Shown piece after piece: positions 21,182 through 33,239 of a stretch of DNA of 64,000 nucleotides. A program made the position numbers and the translations under genes. Each line of letters opens with the position of its first letter. Positions within the stretch are counted from its first letter, which is position 1. Source of the DNA: Beroe forskalii (lineage: Eukaryota > Ctenophora > Nuda > Beroida > Beroidae); contig WFMF01000374.1 of assembly GCA_011033025.1 (NCBI GenBank), positions 112,023 to 176,022 on the forward strand, written 5' to 3'. A model generated the notes under the pieces. It saw only the letters and a program-made list of their open reading frames with translations. It had not been told where the DNA came from and did no database searches.

Positions 21182-24100
21182 AAATCTTAATAATTGTACG
21201 AAAAACCCGAATTTTGCATGCATAAAACTTTTTATGGAAAACTCTTCAGGTTTTTTAAGGTACCGAGAGGTGCATAAATCATAAGGCTGAGTTGATCTCA
21301 GCAGGTGTTGTCACTTTGTTGTTTTACCATGGTTCTATGGTTCTAAGTACGTTGACTGTTGTCACGTCTTCGCATGGTAACTCTGTTCTAATAATTTCTG
21401 TCTGGTGCCAGTTTATACCTTCAATTTTTCACTGTTTGCATGATTGTCATCTGTTGGCAACTATTTTTTGTCATAGTTTCTGTATTTTTGTTGTCATAGA
21501 GCTATCTGTATTTTTGTTGTCATATTATCTGTGTTGTCTTTGACCCTGGTTGCTGTACTTTCAAGGAATCTGTTTATGTGATTGTGGCTATAGCAATGAA
21601 AAGTACAGACTACAAGCACATTGATTTTTTATACACTTCGCTGTTTTATCATTGAAGAAGTTTCCAAAAAAGGCTTGATTGCTCCAATGCTCCAATAAGT
21701 GCCATGAATCCCAATGGAAAGGCTGCGTCATGTTAGACTGTAACGTAAATGTCGCAATTCTGAGAAAAAAGGCTTCTGAAATTTCCACACGACACATTAT
21801 TTGTACGTTCGTGATCCTGATTTAACCGTGAAACAGTCTAACGCGTACATTCACAGCGCCGTGCGACTCTGAAATCTCAGAATGACATTTATTTCTAGAA
21901 GTCTATAACACGTGACAACTGTGTAGGATTGATCAAAAACTCACCTTGATTCTCTCCACGAGTCTCGAATGGGTGGACTGTTTCCTCTGGAACTGTTTCA
22001 TACTACGGTTGAAGTTGAAAATTTTTATTTTTTTTCTTAATCTTATATGAACTTCATTGATTTTCAGACAATGAACTTCATTGATACTCGGACAACAAAA
22101 ATCAATGAATTTCTTGTTCGTATAGCAAAAAAGTTGTGTGCATCAGATTACGTAATACGTTTAGAAATTGCATAAGGCAATTTATCAAAAATACAAAAAC
22201 AACAGAAAACTTTCAAATTATATTTCCTCCGAATTGAAGCAGCGCACATCCTTTCAGTGAGTCAGTCAGCAACGAACAGCGACATGAAAAAGCCGAAAAA
22301 GGAAAAATCTATTATGTCGATGGAGTATTCATAGTGAAGACTAAGATCTCTATATACTGGAAGCTCCTGGCCCGAATAATGAATATTTTACCAAGCTTTG
22401 ATTATCCCGTGGTATGTTGGGTATCTGGCGCTTCACGTGCACGAAAAACAGGCGATTAATATACTATGACGTCATTATCATAACTCAAAGTAGAGCATTG
22501 GTGACGTCATTATCATATCTCAAAGAGATATAAGTTGGTGAAGTTTAATCTTCCTTCTTCTCCGGGATATATCAGCACCGAAGTACTTATTTACAGCACC
22601 GGAGTGAAGTAGAGTAGACTGCACGAGTGAAGTATACGTGGCACAGATAAATATCAGGCTGAGGTTATAGCAAATGGCACGACTTATAGTTTTGTGAATT
22701 GTTATATTATTTAAACTTTAACATTTTATTATTATTATTATTCCGTATATATCTCTGTTGTATATCTATTTTGGGTATAATTAATTACTGTTTTATTATT
22801 ATATATTCGTTTATAATTCATATACGGCAGTGATGTTTTTAAAGTTATACGATTTCTCAGTGCCGTTTTTTATTGGTCAAAGACTCAAAGATAATAATTT
22901 AAACGTTACTTACGCTATTATTTCTTTCCTCCTAATTGATTCAGTTAATTATTTAGAAAGTTTTAAATTTTATTTTTTATCTATTTTTCAATAAAGGAGA
23001 CAACTTGGTGGAGAAAAATTCAATAATACTCAAAGACTCTGCCTTATCCTTATTACTTCCAGTACGCCTGTCGATAAAATGCTTTTTATTAAACAAGTTA
23101 ATCTGTCAAAGATTCCTGTAACCTGTTGCGTCAAGAATAAATGAGGACTAACTCATTAAATATCCCACAGTTTTATAGGGATATATGATCCTCATTGCAC
23201 CTCATGTAATTACTTAATTAGTAAGTTACTACCGGGGAACATTAGAGTGCCAGGAAGCATTACATTGCCACGGATCTTAAGAGCCTTATTATTATCGAGA
23301 TTTATATTCTGCTAATCATTTCCTATCACTCCGTCATCTGCTCTAGCTGCTTCACTAAACTGGTAAATAATATAACGTAGATGTTTTGAGTTCGAGGAAT
23401 GAGCAAATTTTTAAATTTCGAAGTCACGCCGCACCAAATTGCAGTCGTGTGCAAATATCAGTTCAGGCGTTCTCAGAACTCGTGACATATCTACATACGT
23501 GCAATAATTTTATCCAAATTAGTTGGTACAAACCCTGTAGAGCAATAAATTGATTCTGATTAAGTAATAAGTTGGGACAAACCCTATAGAAAAGGTAGCA
23601 GTCGGTTCCAACGATGAGCGGATGGGTTTTGTAGCCGGAAACCTCTTCAAGGTTGATTCCTGACATCCGCTTCCATGCCTGAAATATTTAGGATCTATTG
23701 GACCTATCACAGGTAAATATCGACTGCGGCGATTCCTTTATCTGGCATAATTATTCTGTAGAATTTCCCGTACTGGAGAATTGTAGTTGATACTTTCATA
23801 GCATATTGCAGCACTTCTGTACTGTGGTATTTAGACAAAAGTTTCCGAAACAGAGGGCTCTAGATTGACAGTCTCGGACTGACCCTGCAGTTCTATGAAT
23901 GCGAAGTCATCATTCAATTCTGAAATTCTGAATTATATTCCAATGATTCCCATTTACACGAATAATCATATATTTCAATGAATGATATTTCCTTGTGTTT
24001 GATGAAAGGATTACAGACATACATATATAAACGTAAGGAATTGCAATTAATTAATAACATGTGTGGATATAACCTTGGTGAAAGATTTCCTGAAGGATCG

Positions 24101-24712
24101 CCTGTATTTTTTGAACGAAAGGGTGCTCGACATGCTTACTTGCACCAACGCATTGACTTGCAGCTCGACAACCATTCACTAAAAAGCATCATGCAGGTAA
24201 ACGCCGCACACGAGAAATTGGCGGTTCAACGTCATCAACTCACTACGATAGTACGATACGCTATGATAATGACGTCATCCTAACCCATCTATTTCTCGTG
24301 CGCAGGGTTTAATATTATCTCTAGAGCTATAATTTCACAGCTGTTATTATATTTTAGTGTTAATATTGACAATCAAAATAGTATTTGTTGAAAGCTGAAA
24401 CAAAACGGAAATTATAATTAGTTAATCATGTGCAGCATGCACGCAGCAATGGATCAATATATATCACGAAAAATCAGAAATGTCGAAACTATATGCATTT
24501 GAACCGTACTATTTAATTTGGTACAATAATTCAATAGATACAATTCATCGGATTTGATCTTGAATCTTTGAATGGACAATGATGAATATGAATTGGGTAA
24601 GCATGCTTCATTCGGAAGACACTGGTTTCTGATTGCCTCGTTCATTAGCTCATTACGTAGTTTCCTATCTGATTTCACGGATCAGGTCGTTGAATAAGAG
24701 CCGCATCATAAC
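21182..24712. other. Long region without a recognised gene
   Basis: T-rich low-complexity DNA at 21290-21545. At 22466 and 22501 a segment of about 25 bp containing ATGACGTCATTATCATA / GTGACGTCATTATCATA is duplicated. AT-rich DNA follows at 22680-23000. The open frames at 23463-23710 and 23978-24283 have no signals I can support as exons. Confidence 0.4.
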
Positions 24713-24998
24713 AATTAGTGAGTACTAATTTATTTATTCTCCTTTGACTCAATGCTATAAGTACAGATGGAAACGATGTGGTTCTTTAATGACAATCAAT
24801 TTCGTCGTTCCACGACATCTTCAGGTCTGCAAGTATAATGACATTATAGAATAGAATGGTATATTCTGTAATTTTAATATATTTGCAGATTTGAAGATGT
24901 CGTAGAACGATGAAATTGATTGTCATTAAAGAACCAGATTGTTTCCATTTTCACTTTACCATTGAGTCAAAAGATAATAGATAAATTACTCACTAATT
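24713..24998. mobile_element. Hairpin MITE, about 286 bp
   Basis: The arms are 24713-24835 and 24884-24998, with a loop of about 50 bp. The arm ends read AATTAGTGAGTA, and inward landmarks are TTTGACTCAATG, GGTTCTTTAATGACAATCAA and CGACATCTTCAG. The core words TTTCGTCG and CTTCAGG resemble those in the 290-bp palindrome at 34161-34450, suggesting related families. No obvious target duplication and no coding capacity. Confidence 0.85.
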
Positions 24999-25040
24999 TT
25001 TACTTCCTATCACTCAACTTCCAGATTGATCATTTGAATC

Positions 25041-28000
25041 TTAACCCATTATTGCCTAGTGGTTGCATATGCAACCACCAAGTTCAATCGCCCATAAAAT
25101 TTGCAAATTTTGAGATAGGAAAATGGTTCATATTGCGTTTTGTAGGAAATTGTTTAAATTTTCATTTGAGACAGAAATTTCCAGGCTACAGTTTGATATG
25201 AAGCTGGTATATCCTGCCAAAGTTGGGTTAAAAATTTGAAAAATGACCTACTCTAGGGCTCTTCACCTCAAAACTTGAAATTTGCCCCAAATGATTTGGA
25301 AATTTTTGTTCCTGATTCAGAATTGGCAGCTCTACAGCATGAAAGTAATTTCAAGTTAAAATGGATATTAATGTGAACATGAGAATGTTTGAAACTATGC
25401 TGGTTGCATATGCAACCGCTAGGTGGGGCCTAGTGGTTGCATATGAAACCGGTTGCATATGCAACCACCAGGCTACAAGATCTGGCCTAGTGGTTGCATA
25501 TGCAACCACTGAATTGTGAAATTTTCATAAATGGTTGCATATGCAACCACTAGGCCCACATTATTTGTTATTTAAGCTATGCAGTCACTATTTTGATATC
25601 AACTCAAAATTTGAGTAGAGTTTTAGTGGTGCATCAAGTTTAAAAACATTATTTTTGAGTAAAATGCTGCTAAATTTTGCATCTGGAACTTTGTCAATTG
25701 TCATAATCAAATAATTTCATCTGATATAAGTCATTTCATTCTAATATACGTTGGCCATTGCTGCATGAAAACATCAATCTATTGGCCTAACGATTTTATA
25801 AGAATAAGCAATGATTTTTGTACCAGAAGCTTAGATTATATTTATAGTTAAGACTCAAGAAAAGATAACTTAACACAATTCCTCTAATTGTGTTAGTCAA
25901 AATGAGCAATTGTAACCTTTGGTAATAATCAATATGATTTTGGATGAAATTGATGGTTCTCAATTCTTCATTTACAATCAGCAAAACAAAAATCCTTTGA
26001 CCAGTTTATCCTTCCTTTGGCCTATGCAATATTCATTCAAGGTTCTGTCCATATACCAAAAATGATTAAGAATATTCAGAGCCATTTGAGGCCCAGTGTA
26101 GCTTGTCCAAAAACTGAACTATTATAATATCTTGCAGCCAACTGCATTATATTTTGTCTCCAAAGACGCCAGAAATTGTGTTACTAATAATAACAATATT
26201 ACTAACAATAATAATATCTATCCATCTAAGCATCTATCTCAGAATGCTCCAAGTAACTCCAAACATTGATTATATTTTGACTCGAATCATTGGTTTGTGG
26301 ACTTCTTGAAAACCTACATTATGAAGATATAAGTAGGTATAATGATCAATGGGTGTAATTGCGTTCCCTAAATCTAATTCCGTTGAGGGCAGCAATTTCA
26401 CACATCACGAACTAATTTTCCTAATTCATATTTAGGTTCAGTTATACTAGTAAATTACTGCGGGAGATTGCCAGGAGTACTCTGAGAGTCCTCCGGGAGT
26501 CCGGGAGTACTCCAGGAGTCCTACGGGATTCTCACGGGAGTCCCACGGGAGTCCCACGGTAGTCCTATGGGAGTCGCCTGGGATTCCTCTGGGAATTCCT
26601 AACTGAGTTCTACGGGAGTCCCCCGGGAGTCCTGCAAGAGTCCCTCGGGAGTATTCCAGGAGTCCCACAAGAGTCCTACGGGAGTATTCCAGGAGTCCCA
26701 CAAGAGTCCTACGGGAGTCCTTCGAGAGTCCCTCGGGAGTATTCCAGAAGTCCCACAAGAGTCCTACGGGAGTCCTGCGAGAGTCCTACGGGAGTTCCAA
26801 AAGAGTCCTATGAGAGTCCCTCGGGAGTCCTGCCAGAGTCCCACGGGAGTCCAATGGGAGTGCTCTGGGAGTCCTCCGGGAGTCCTACAGCTACAGGAGT
26901 CCTATAGGAGGCTCAAGGGAGTCCCCCGGGAGTCTTGCAAGAGTCCCACGGGAGTCTCGAGGGAGTGCCACGGGAGTCTCGAGGGAGTCCCACGGGAGTC
27001 TCGAGGGAGTGCCAAGGGAGTCTCGAGGGTGTCCCACGGAGTCTCGAGGGAGTCCAACGGGAGTCTCGAGGGAGTCCAATGGGAGTCTCGAGGGAGTCCC
27101 ACGGGAGTCTCGAAGGAGTCGAGAGAGAGTCCCACGGAAGTCTAGTGGGAGTCCCACAGGAGTCTCGAGGGAGTCCCACGGGAGTCTCGAGGAGTCCACG
27201 GGAGTCTCGGAGGAGTCCCACGGAGTCTCGAGGAGTCCCATGGGAGTTGAGTCCCCCAGGAGTACTCGGGTCAGAGTCCCACAAGATTCCAACGGGAATC
27301 TTACGGGAGTCCTGCGAGAGTCCCATGGGAGTCCTACAGCTATGGAAGTCTCCCAGAAGTCCTCCGAGAGTCCCACAGGACTACGGGAGTCTCGAGGGAG
27401 TCCCACGGGAGTCTCGAAGGAGTCGAGAGAGAGTCCCACGGAAGTCTAGTGAGAGTCCCACAGGAGTCTCGAGGGAGTCCCACGGGAGTCTCGAGGGAGT
27501 CCCACGGGAGTCTCGAGGGAGTCCCACGGAGTCTCGAGGGAGTCCCATGGGAGTTGAGTCCCCAAGGAGTACTCCGGAGTCCGGGAGTCCCACAAGATTC
27601 CAACGGGAATCTTACGGGAGTCCTGCGAGAGTCCCATGGGAGTCCTACAGCTATGGAAGTCTCCCAGAAGTCCTCCGGGAGTCCCCCAGGAGTTCAAGGG
27701 TGTCCTGAGGGAGTTCTACGGGAGTCCCACGGGAGTCTTACCAGTGGACTCCCGTGGGACTCCCTAAAGACTCCTGTAGGACTCCTGGGGGACTCCCGGA
27801 GGACTCCAAGAGGACTCCCGGCAGCCCCCGTAACACTCCCTTGGGACTCTGCCAGGGCTCCCAGGGGAATCCCGCAGTAATTCTTTTGAATAGTTGAATG
27901 ACTGATATAAAATCTATGCAAGGTCTTTCAGGAGTTATTGCAAATTCTACTTTCAATGCATGGAATTGAAGAGGTTGATATTAATACAATCATTGATTGC

Positions 28001-28447
28001 TGTTTCCAATTTCAAATTTGTACACTGTACAGTTACCATTTGTGTTATAACTCAGTCTTCTATTGATAAGCTCATACTTAAATTATGCAAATATTTATAT
28101 TCCACATTGATTGGTAAAAATAAGATAAAATTGTCATGATATGAAATATGGATAAATTTGCCTAAAGCTTCACTTGGTTGCATATGCAACCGCAGGCCAC
28201 TGTACAAATACAGGCATAATATATCCAGTTCAGTTCAGCCTAGTGGTTGCATATGCAACCATGCACCATTGACTGGCAACGATTTCCCCTAGTGGTTTGC
28301 ATATGCAACCAGAGGATTTCTCTGGCCCCATGGGGTCCAAAACCTCAAATTTTGATAGTAGAAGTTATGCGACCTCATCTAGACACAAAATCCAAAATTT
28401 CATCAAAATCGGACCAGGTTCTGACCTACCGGGCATTAAGGGGTTAA
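25041..28447. mobile_element. Candidate element with TTAA ends, palindromic boxes and internal minisatellite
   Basis: The left end is TTAACCCATTATTGCC (25041) and the right end is the inverted GGCATTAAGGGGTTAA (28432-28447). Both are flanked by the same box: GGTTGCATATGCAACC occurs perfectly at 25061, 25402, 25451, 25492, 25533, 28176 and 28245, with variants at 25435 and 28294. Several copies extend to a longer palindrome with GGCCTAGT outside. The 11-bp minisatellite (26457-27870) sits in the middle. The boxes lie only in the two outer portions. No transposase seen. The TTAA ends are short and imperfect, so the exact boundaries are inferred. Confidence 0.6.
26457..27870. repeat. 11-bp minisatellite (GGGAGTCCCAC) with a terminal inversion
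   Basis: Direct copies of the unit GGGAGTCCCAC / GGGAGTCTCGA run from 26457 to about 27735. Within them, blocks of about 330 bp are repeated (compare 26890-27360 with 27370-27690). From about 27743 to 27868 the units are on the other strand (GGGACTCCC, GGACTCCTG). Because 11 bp is not a multiple of three yet lacks stops, long overlapping open frames exist on both strands. I regard none as genes. Confidence 0.95.
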
Positions 28448-31400
28448 TGCGCTATCACCAAATGGAAAGCTAAGGTTGAAAGCGTTCAATGTTATGGCCC
28501 AATAGTAAATAAAAAAGGATGATTCCTATTGTGACACATCAATTATAATTGGTTAATAATCAGCTTAGTCACTCAAGGAACACAACAAATACATTGGATT
28601 TCCAAAACTAAACACTCAAAGAAAATATACCCACGCCCAATTTATCCAAAACTTGAGTGTACGTTGTGCAGACGTTGTAGAAATCCATGCTAAAATCTTC
28701 CGATATCTTCCAAATGCGATATTATCAATATCTTCCCGATAAGATATTATTAATATCCTCCGGATGCGATATTTTATCTTCCAATGCGGTATTTTATCTT
28801 CTCAATGCGAGAATATGATATCAAAGAAATATTTTACTGACAAACAATCACCGGGATATTAAAACTAATAATGGCTATGAAGAACTATGCTGATTTATGC
28901 TGGCACGCGTGCAGATTTGATCCCAACGATACCAGCAGTCTGATCAATGGTAATTTGCCCTTATATTTCTCCTTGCCTTTCCTTGCGACAATATTCAGCG
29001 GTCAGGTCCTGTTTACTTTCCCCGGAAAGTCCGCGGTGATTAAGAAAATATCTCTGTGTGTTTAGGTTGAGGTAAACGAGCCGGACACGACAAAACGGCA
29101 CTCTGCTATTCTGCCATCACATATATTCGGGCGCTGTCCAAGATTAATATGCGAATCAAAGCGGCGTCCTTAACTTGAATTAAAATGGTACGTTGGTGAG
29201 TTTATATGCTGCCTATTCTTAAATTGCCCAGCTGTTACGGTGTAAAATTTTGGAAAGTGGGGAAGAAATTTCTGGTTTTTGTCTTTTAATTGCAAATACT
29301 CAGATGTAAAGAGATAAACCAATTTAAATATACCCTAATTGTTAGAAAAGCAAAATTTATTATTCCTTTTTCTTCGATAAAAAGGTACTTTTCATGCAGA
29401 TCGCGTTCTTCCTTGACACTTCACGCCGATAATTGCAGCTTGATTCCCGTAAAATTGACCATTACATGGTTGGACGATTGTAAGACTCGTAAAATCCCGA
29501 ACAGGTGATCTGGAACAGTGACAAACTATCGGCGATGAAAATTGAAAAATTCATTAGACCTTATTTAAGTGAAGAACGATTCAAAGACTCATAAATCACA
29601 TGTAATAAGTTTTAAACGAAGCGAACCAAAAGCTCTCACATTTCATTAATTATCAACGACTCCTGCATCAAAAGATTATATATTCACCGTTTTCTCACCT
29701 TGTTTGCCAGTAAGTTTGTCTATGTCATATTCCATTGTTCACTCATTAACTCATTAACGACATATTTATTTGCGTCATTTTTGGCCATCTCGAACGGCCG
29801 ATCCCTCATAATGTGCGAATTACGATGTTCCCTCCACCAAAATGTCGTGGCATGAAATGTTGAGCTAGAAGTCCAAAAGGATCATTTAAATTATTATATA
29901 TCTTCAGATTATACTGAATATTGCATTTTCAACAAAATGACATCATTGACGCCTGCCCAGGCCGGTGATACCTACCAAATGCTCAAATAACACGATCTTC
30001 ATGCATCAGCAGACTCTTCAGCTACATCAAACTAGCAATTGCAAACTCATCAGCACATCGAGTTAATTAGTGACTGCAAACTCATCAGCGCATCAACTGA
30101 TTAGTGACTGCAAAGTCATATAAGCACATCAATTTAATCAGCCAATGCAGAATCACTGGCTGTTATCTAAAGCAATGAATTTGACGAAAAATCAAATTTT
30201 CTGACTTTATAATGCTTATTTTGGGTTCAAATAGTACCAATTTGAATAGTCACGTACTAAAATCCTCCAATTTATCGTTGCACAAGGAAGAGCTGAAGTG
30301 GTGAAAATGACGTTCACTCTCAGCTGTACCTCTAGGCAACAGTTCATAATAAGGATATTGCACATTATATCGCTGTGAAAAATGAATACATTGAACATAT
30401 ATTGTGGTTGAGGCAGCTATAAAACTACTGTGGCAATGCAATTATAGTCTCTCAGTGATCAACATCATATCAAACTGTGGCTTCTAGTTTGCAATGCTCT
30501 TTCTCATGAAATACACTGCAGAAGTCAGGTCATAATATAACATACAGATTAATTACCCTTTCCCTGACAAGACTACTGCGTCCCTCCCACACGAGTATAC
30601 GGTCGTTTATGACTTAATTAGCTTACCAGTCTCAACCATGCTGACGATGTCACTTTCAATGTGGTGCACGACGGAAAATCTTCCAATCCTCTATTTTATG
30701 ATTCTAGCATAATAAATCCAGCATCTTAATCGCCTTATCAGACAAATCTTAGCTTACAAGCAAATAAGCAATCTTTAATTTATGAGAATAGTTTCTTGAT
30801 TGGTAAGGCTTCTTAGAAAAAACAACCCCAGCTCAGCTGGTCATATCACACTGCCCACATGAAGCGTTTTGATGCCATCAGTGTGCCACTTTCTGCCATG
30901 ATGATGCCAACACTCTCAACTCTATCTAAAAGGAACGGTCTCCAGCAAACATACTATAGTTCATGCGAGGCAATCAGAAACCGAAGCTTTGCACGGCGGA
31001 AGCTGACAAAAGTCGAACTCAATTTAATAAAGACGATATCAATACAAAAGCAAATCCATCAATTCATTGGCTACCGATATTTATCAGTGCGATTTTAATT
31101 ATCTTTACAGAGTTCATCTCAATAATTGTCTTGTAACTATTTGTTAACTCATATAGTCCAGTGGGCTTCTTCAAGCGGAGGTGATGTAAAGATCAGAAAT
31201 TTTATAGTCACAGCTATCAATCCGACTTGTGATTATTGGGAATGGTATTGAGTTGAAATGTTTATCGGTTTCACAGAGATTCGACGATTATCATATACTG
31301 CCAGATTTTCTCCCACAAAATGTGATGAAACTGATCAATGGCTGGGGAGGTCACGGAGCTCGTCAAGCAGAGTATTATCAAATGAGTGGAAAAACTCATG

Positions 31401-32830
31401 TGAAACACATGCACACATATATACCGGGGAGATTAATTGGCGTGAAGTAAGAATGAAAGTCAAGGACCTGCAGCAGGCTCGGAGAAATCTTATCATATCA
31501 TGCAGATAGTCGTCATTGATCGAGCTTATTAAGCCCTGATAATGACATCAATCTGCACAGTATAATTCAAATTTTAAGATATAATTTACTATGTGAACAT
31601 GTTATGACGTGTGAAAATCATCAAATGTTTTGCCGGGTTGGTTCTGCAGTCAATGATCGGATATATCCCGTAGTGATCTGAATGGTGTTATGTCAGGGGC
31701 TTGATCATAAGTTAGATTGGTCGGAGGGGCTCCTAAATGTAGCCAAGATCTGACATGTTCTCTAGCCATGCCAGTTTCCATATGCCGCCTTGCAACAATT
31801 TCAGCAGCAAAAATGCTACTATTGACTTGACATCACCACTCTGGTTCCAGTAAAGCCATTCGGCAGCTTCCAAAGTTTTGGATCACTTCGTGAAGTGATC
31901 ATAAACATTCACATCAGAACCGAATATTTGAGGAGAAATGTGAGAGTTTGGAAGAATTGCATGTTCAGCAATAATCGGTAAAGAATGCTTTTTCAGATTT
32001 TGATCAGAATCAATGAAGTCCTTTAAAACACTGGATAGAATTGCTCTATTTCAAAATAATGCAGCCGTTTTCTCTGCATGGAAGCTTTGAAGCGTGCCGT
32101 GCACTATATTGAAGAGTCTTATATTAGAAAATCTTATTTAAGAGTGACTGCATGAAGAATTAATGCAGCAAGAATTTTTGAACTTACCTCAGGATTGCTG
32201 ATGACAGTATCAGAGCTGAAGTCAGAGAATTGAAGATCCGCCATTTTATGATTTGAACTTAGCTTCAAACGAACAACAACAACAAAACATTCGAGATGGT
32301 ATGTTAAACCTTACAGTACAATTGTTTCATTTGAGAATTTCAAGAGACATACTTTTTTAGACGTCTTGGTGATATATCAGGGATACAATTAAGGATATGC
32401 ATTGTCTTTCAAAGGTTGCTATGGAAGCAAACTATTGAGCAAGCTGAGGTCAGACGTTGAGTTTGAGAATGTCATCATTGCTGCTGAAGAACCCTTGGCC
32501 TTTATTGTGGTACCTCGTTCATCAGGATTATAGAATTAATGATAATTATGTCATTTCTTTTAGTGGTCAGAGGAGTACAATAGTGGAGTTCTCAATTGAT
32601 CCATGATCCTTTGCTTGGTTTCGAAAAAAATTGCCATTTTTCTATCTATATTCATTTCTATTATATTCATTCCACCTGTACCTTATCAGTTAGTGCTGAT
32701 TATTCAATATTTATGCATTTTCTTTTTGTCATTATAAAACCCAATTTCATGATTTATCAGTGTGTAATGCAAATATCAAATCAGAATACAAACCCCTTAT
32801 AAAAGTTTGAAATCTCTGGCATCCAATCAT
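28448..32830. other. Long region without a recognised gene
   Basis: It contains a tandem repeat with about five copies of an approximately 30-bp unit including AATGCGATATTTTATCTTCC (28690-28815), and about three copies of an approximately 40-bp unit including GACTGCAAACTCATCAGC (30041-30150). The open frames at 29290-29508, 30859-31098 and 31229-31509 have ordinary composition but no splice or start evidence. Confidence 0.4.
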
Positions 32831-33239
32831 CAATAAAATTCATACAATAACAATTATAAATAAGAACCATCTCAGTTTTAGACCCACTGTCGGAACCTAC
32901 ATTTGCTAAGTCACCAGACCCTCAATTTCATGGTTCAAGAATATCAATTCAGTGAAAACAGTGTGTAATGCAAATATCAAATCAGAATACAGCATCACCG
33001 TCCTTACATAATTGCACACTTGTATAATGTATAACCTTAATAACATGTTGAAGTCATGTATAAAATTTTCTTGTCCAAATTATATTCGAAAATCAAAAAC
33101 TCAAAAGTCAAAACCAATAAATTGAATCGAAACTAGAAATAAATTGAATCGAAACAGAAAAAAAATCAACAATGTACATCTTGTCGCCTCAAGGAGGTCT
33201 TGACCTTAGCCGATCTTGGTCATCAACAAGCTTCTATCT

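Noticed and set aside
26447..27921. Long overlapping open frames on both strands (up to 257 codons)
   Set aside because: All come from the 11-bp GGGAGTCC array. They consist only of repeated Gly/Ser/Val/Pro/Arg words, are open on both strands, and have no independent signal.
25041..28447. CRISPR-like interpretation of the repeated palindromes
   Set aside because: The spacing is irregular, the setting is eukaryotic, and there are no uniform spacers.
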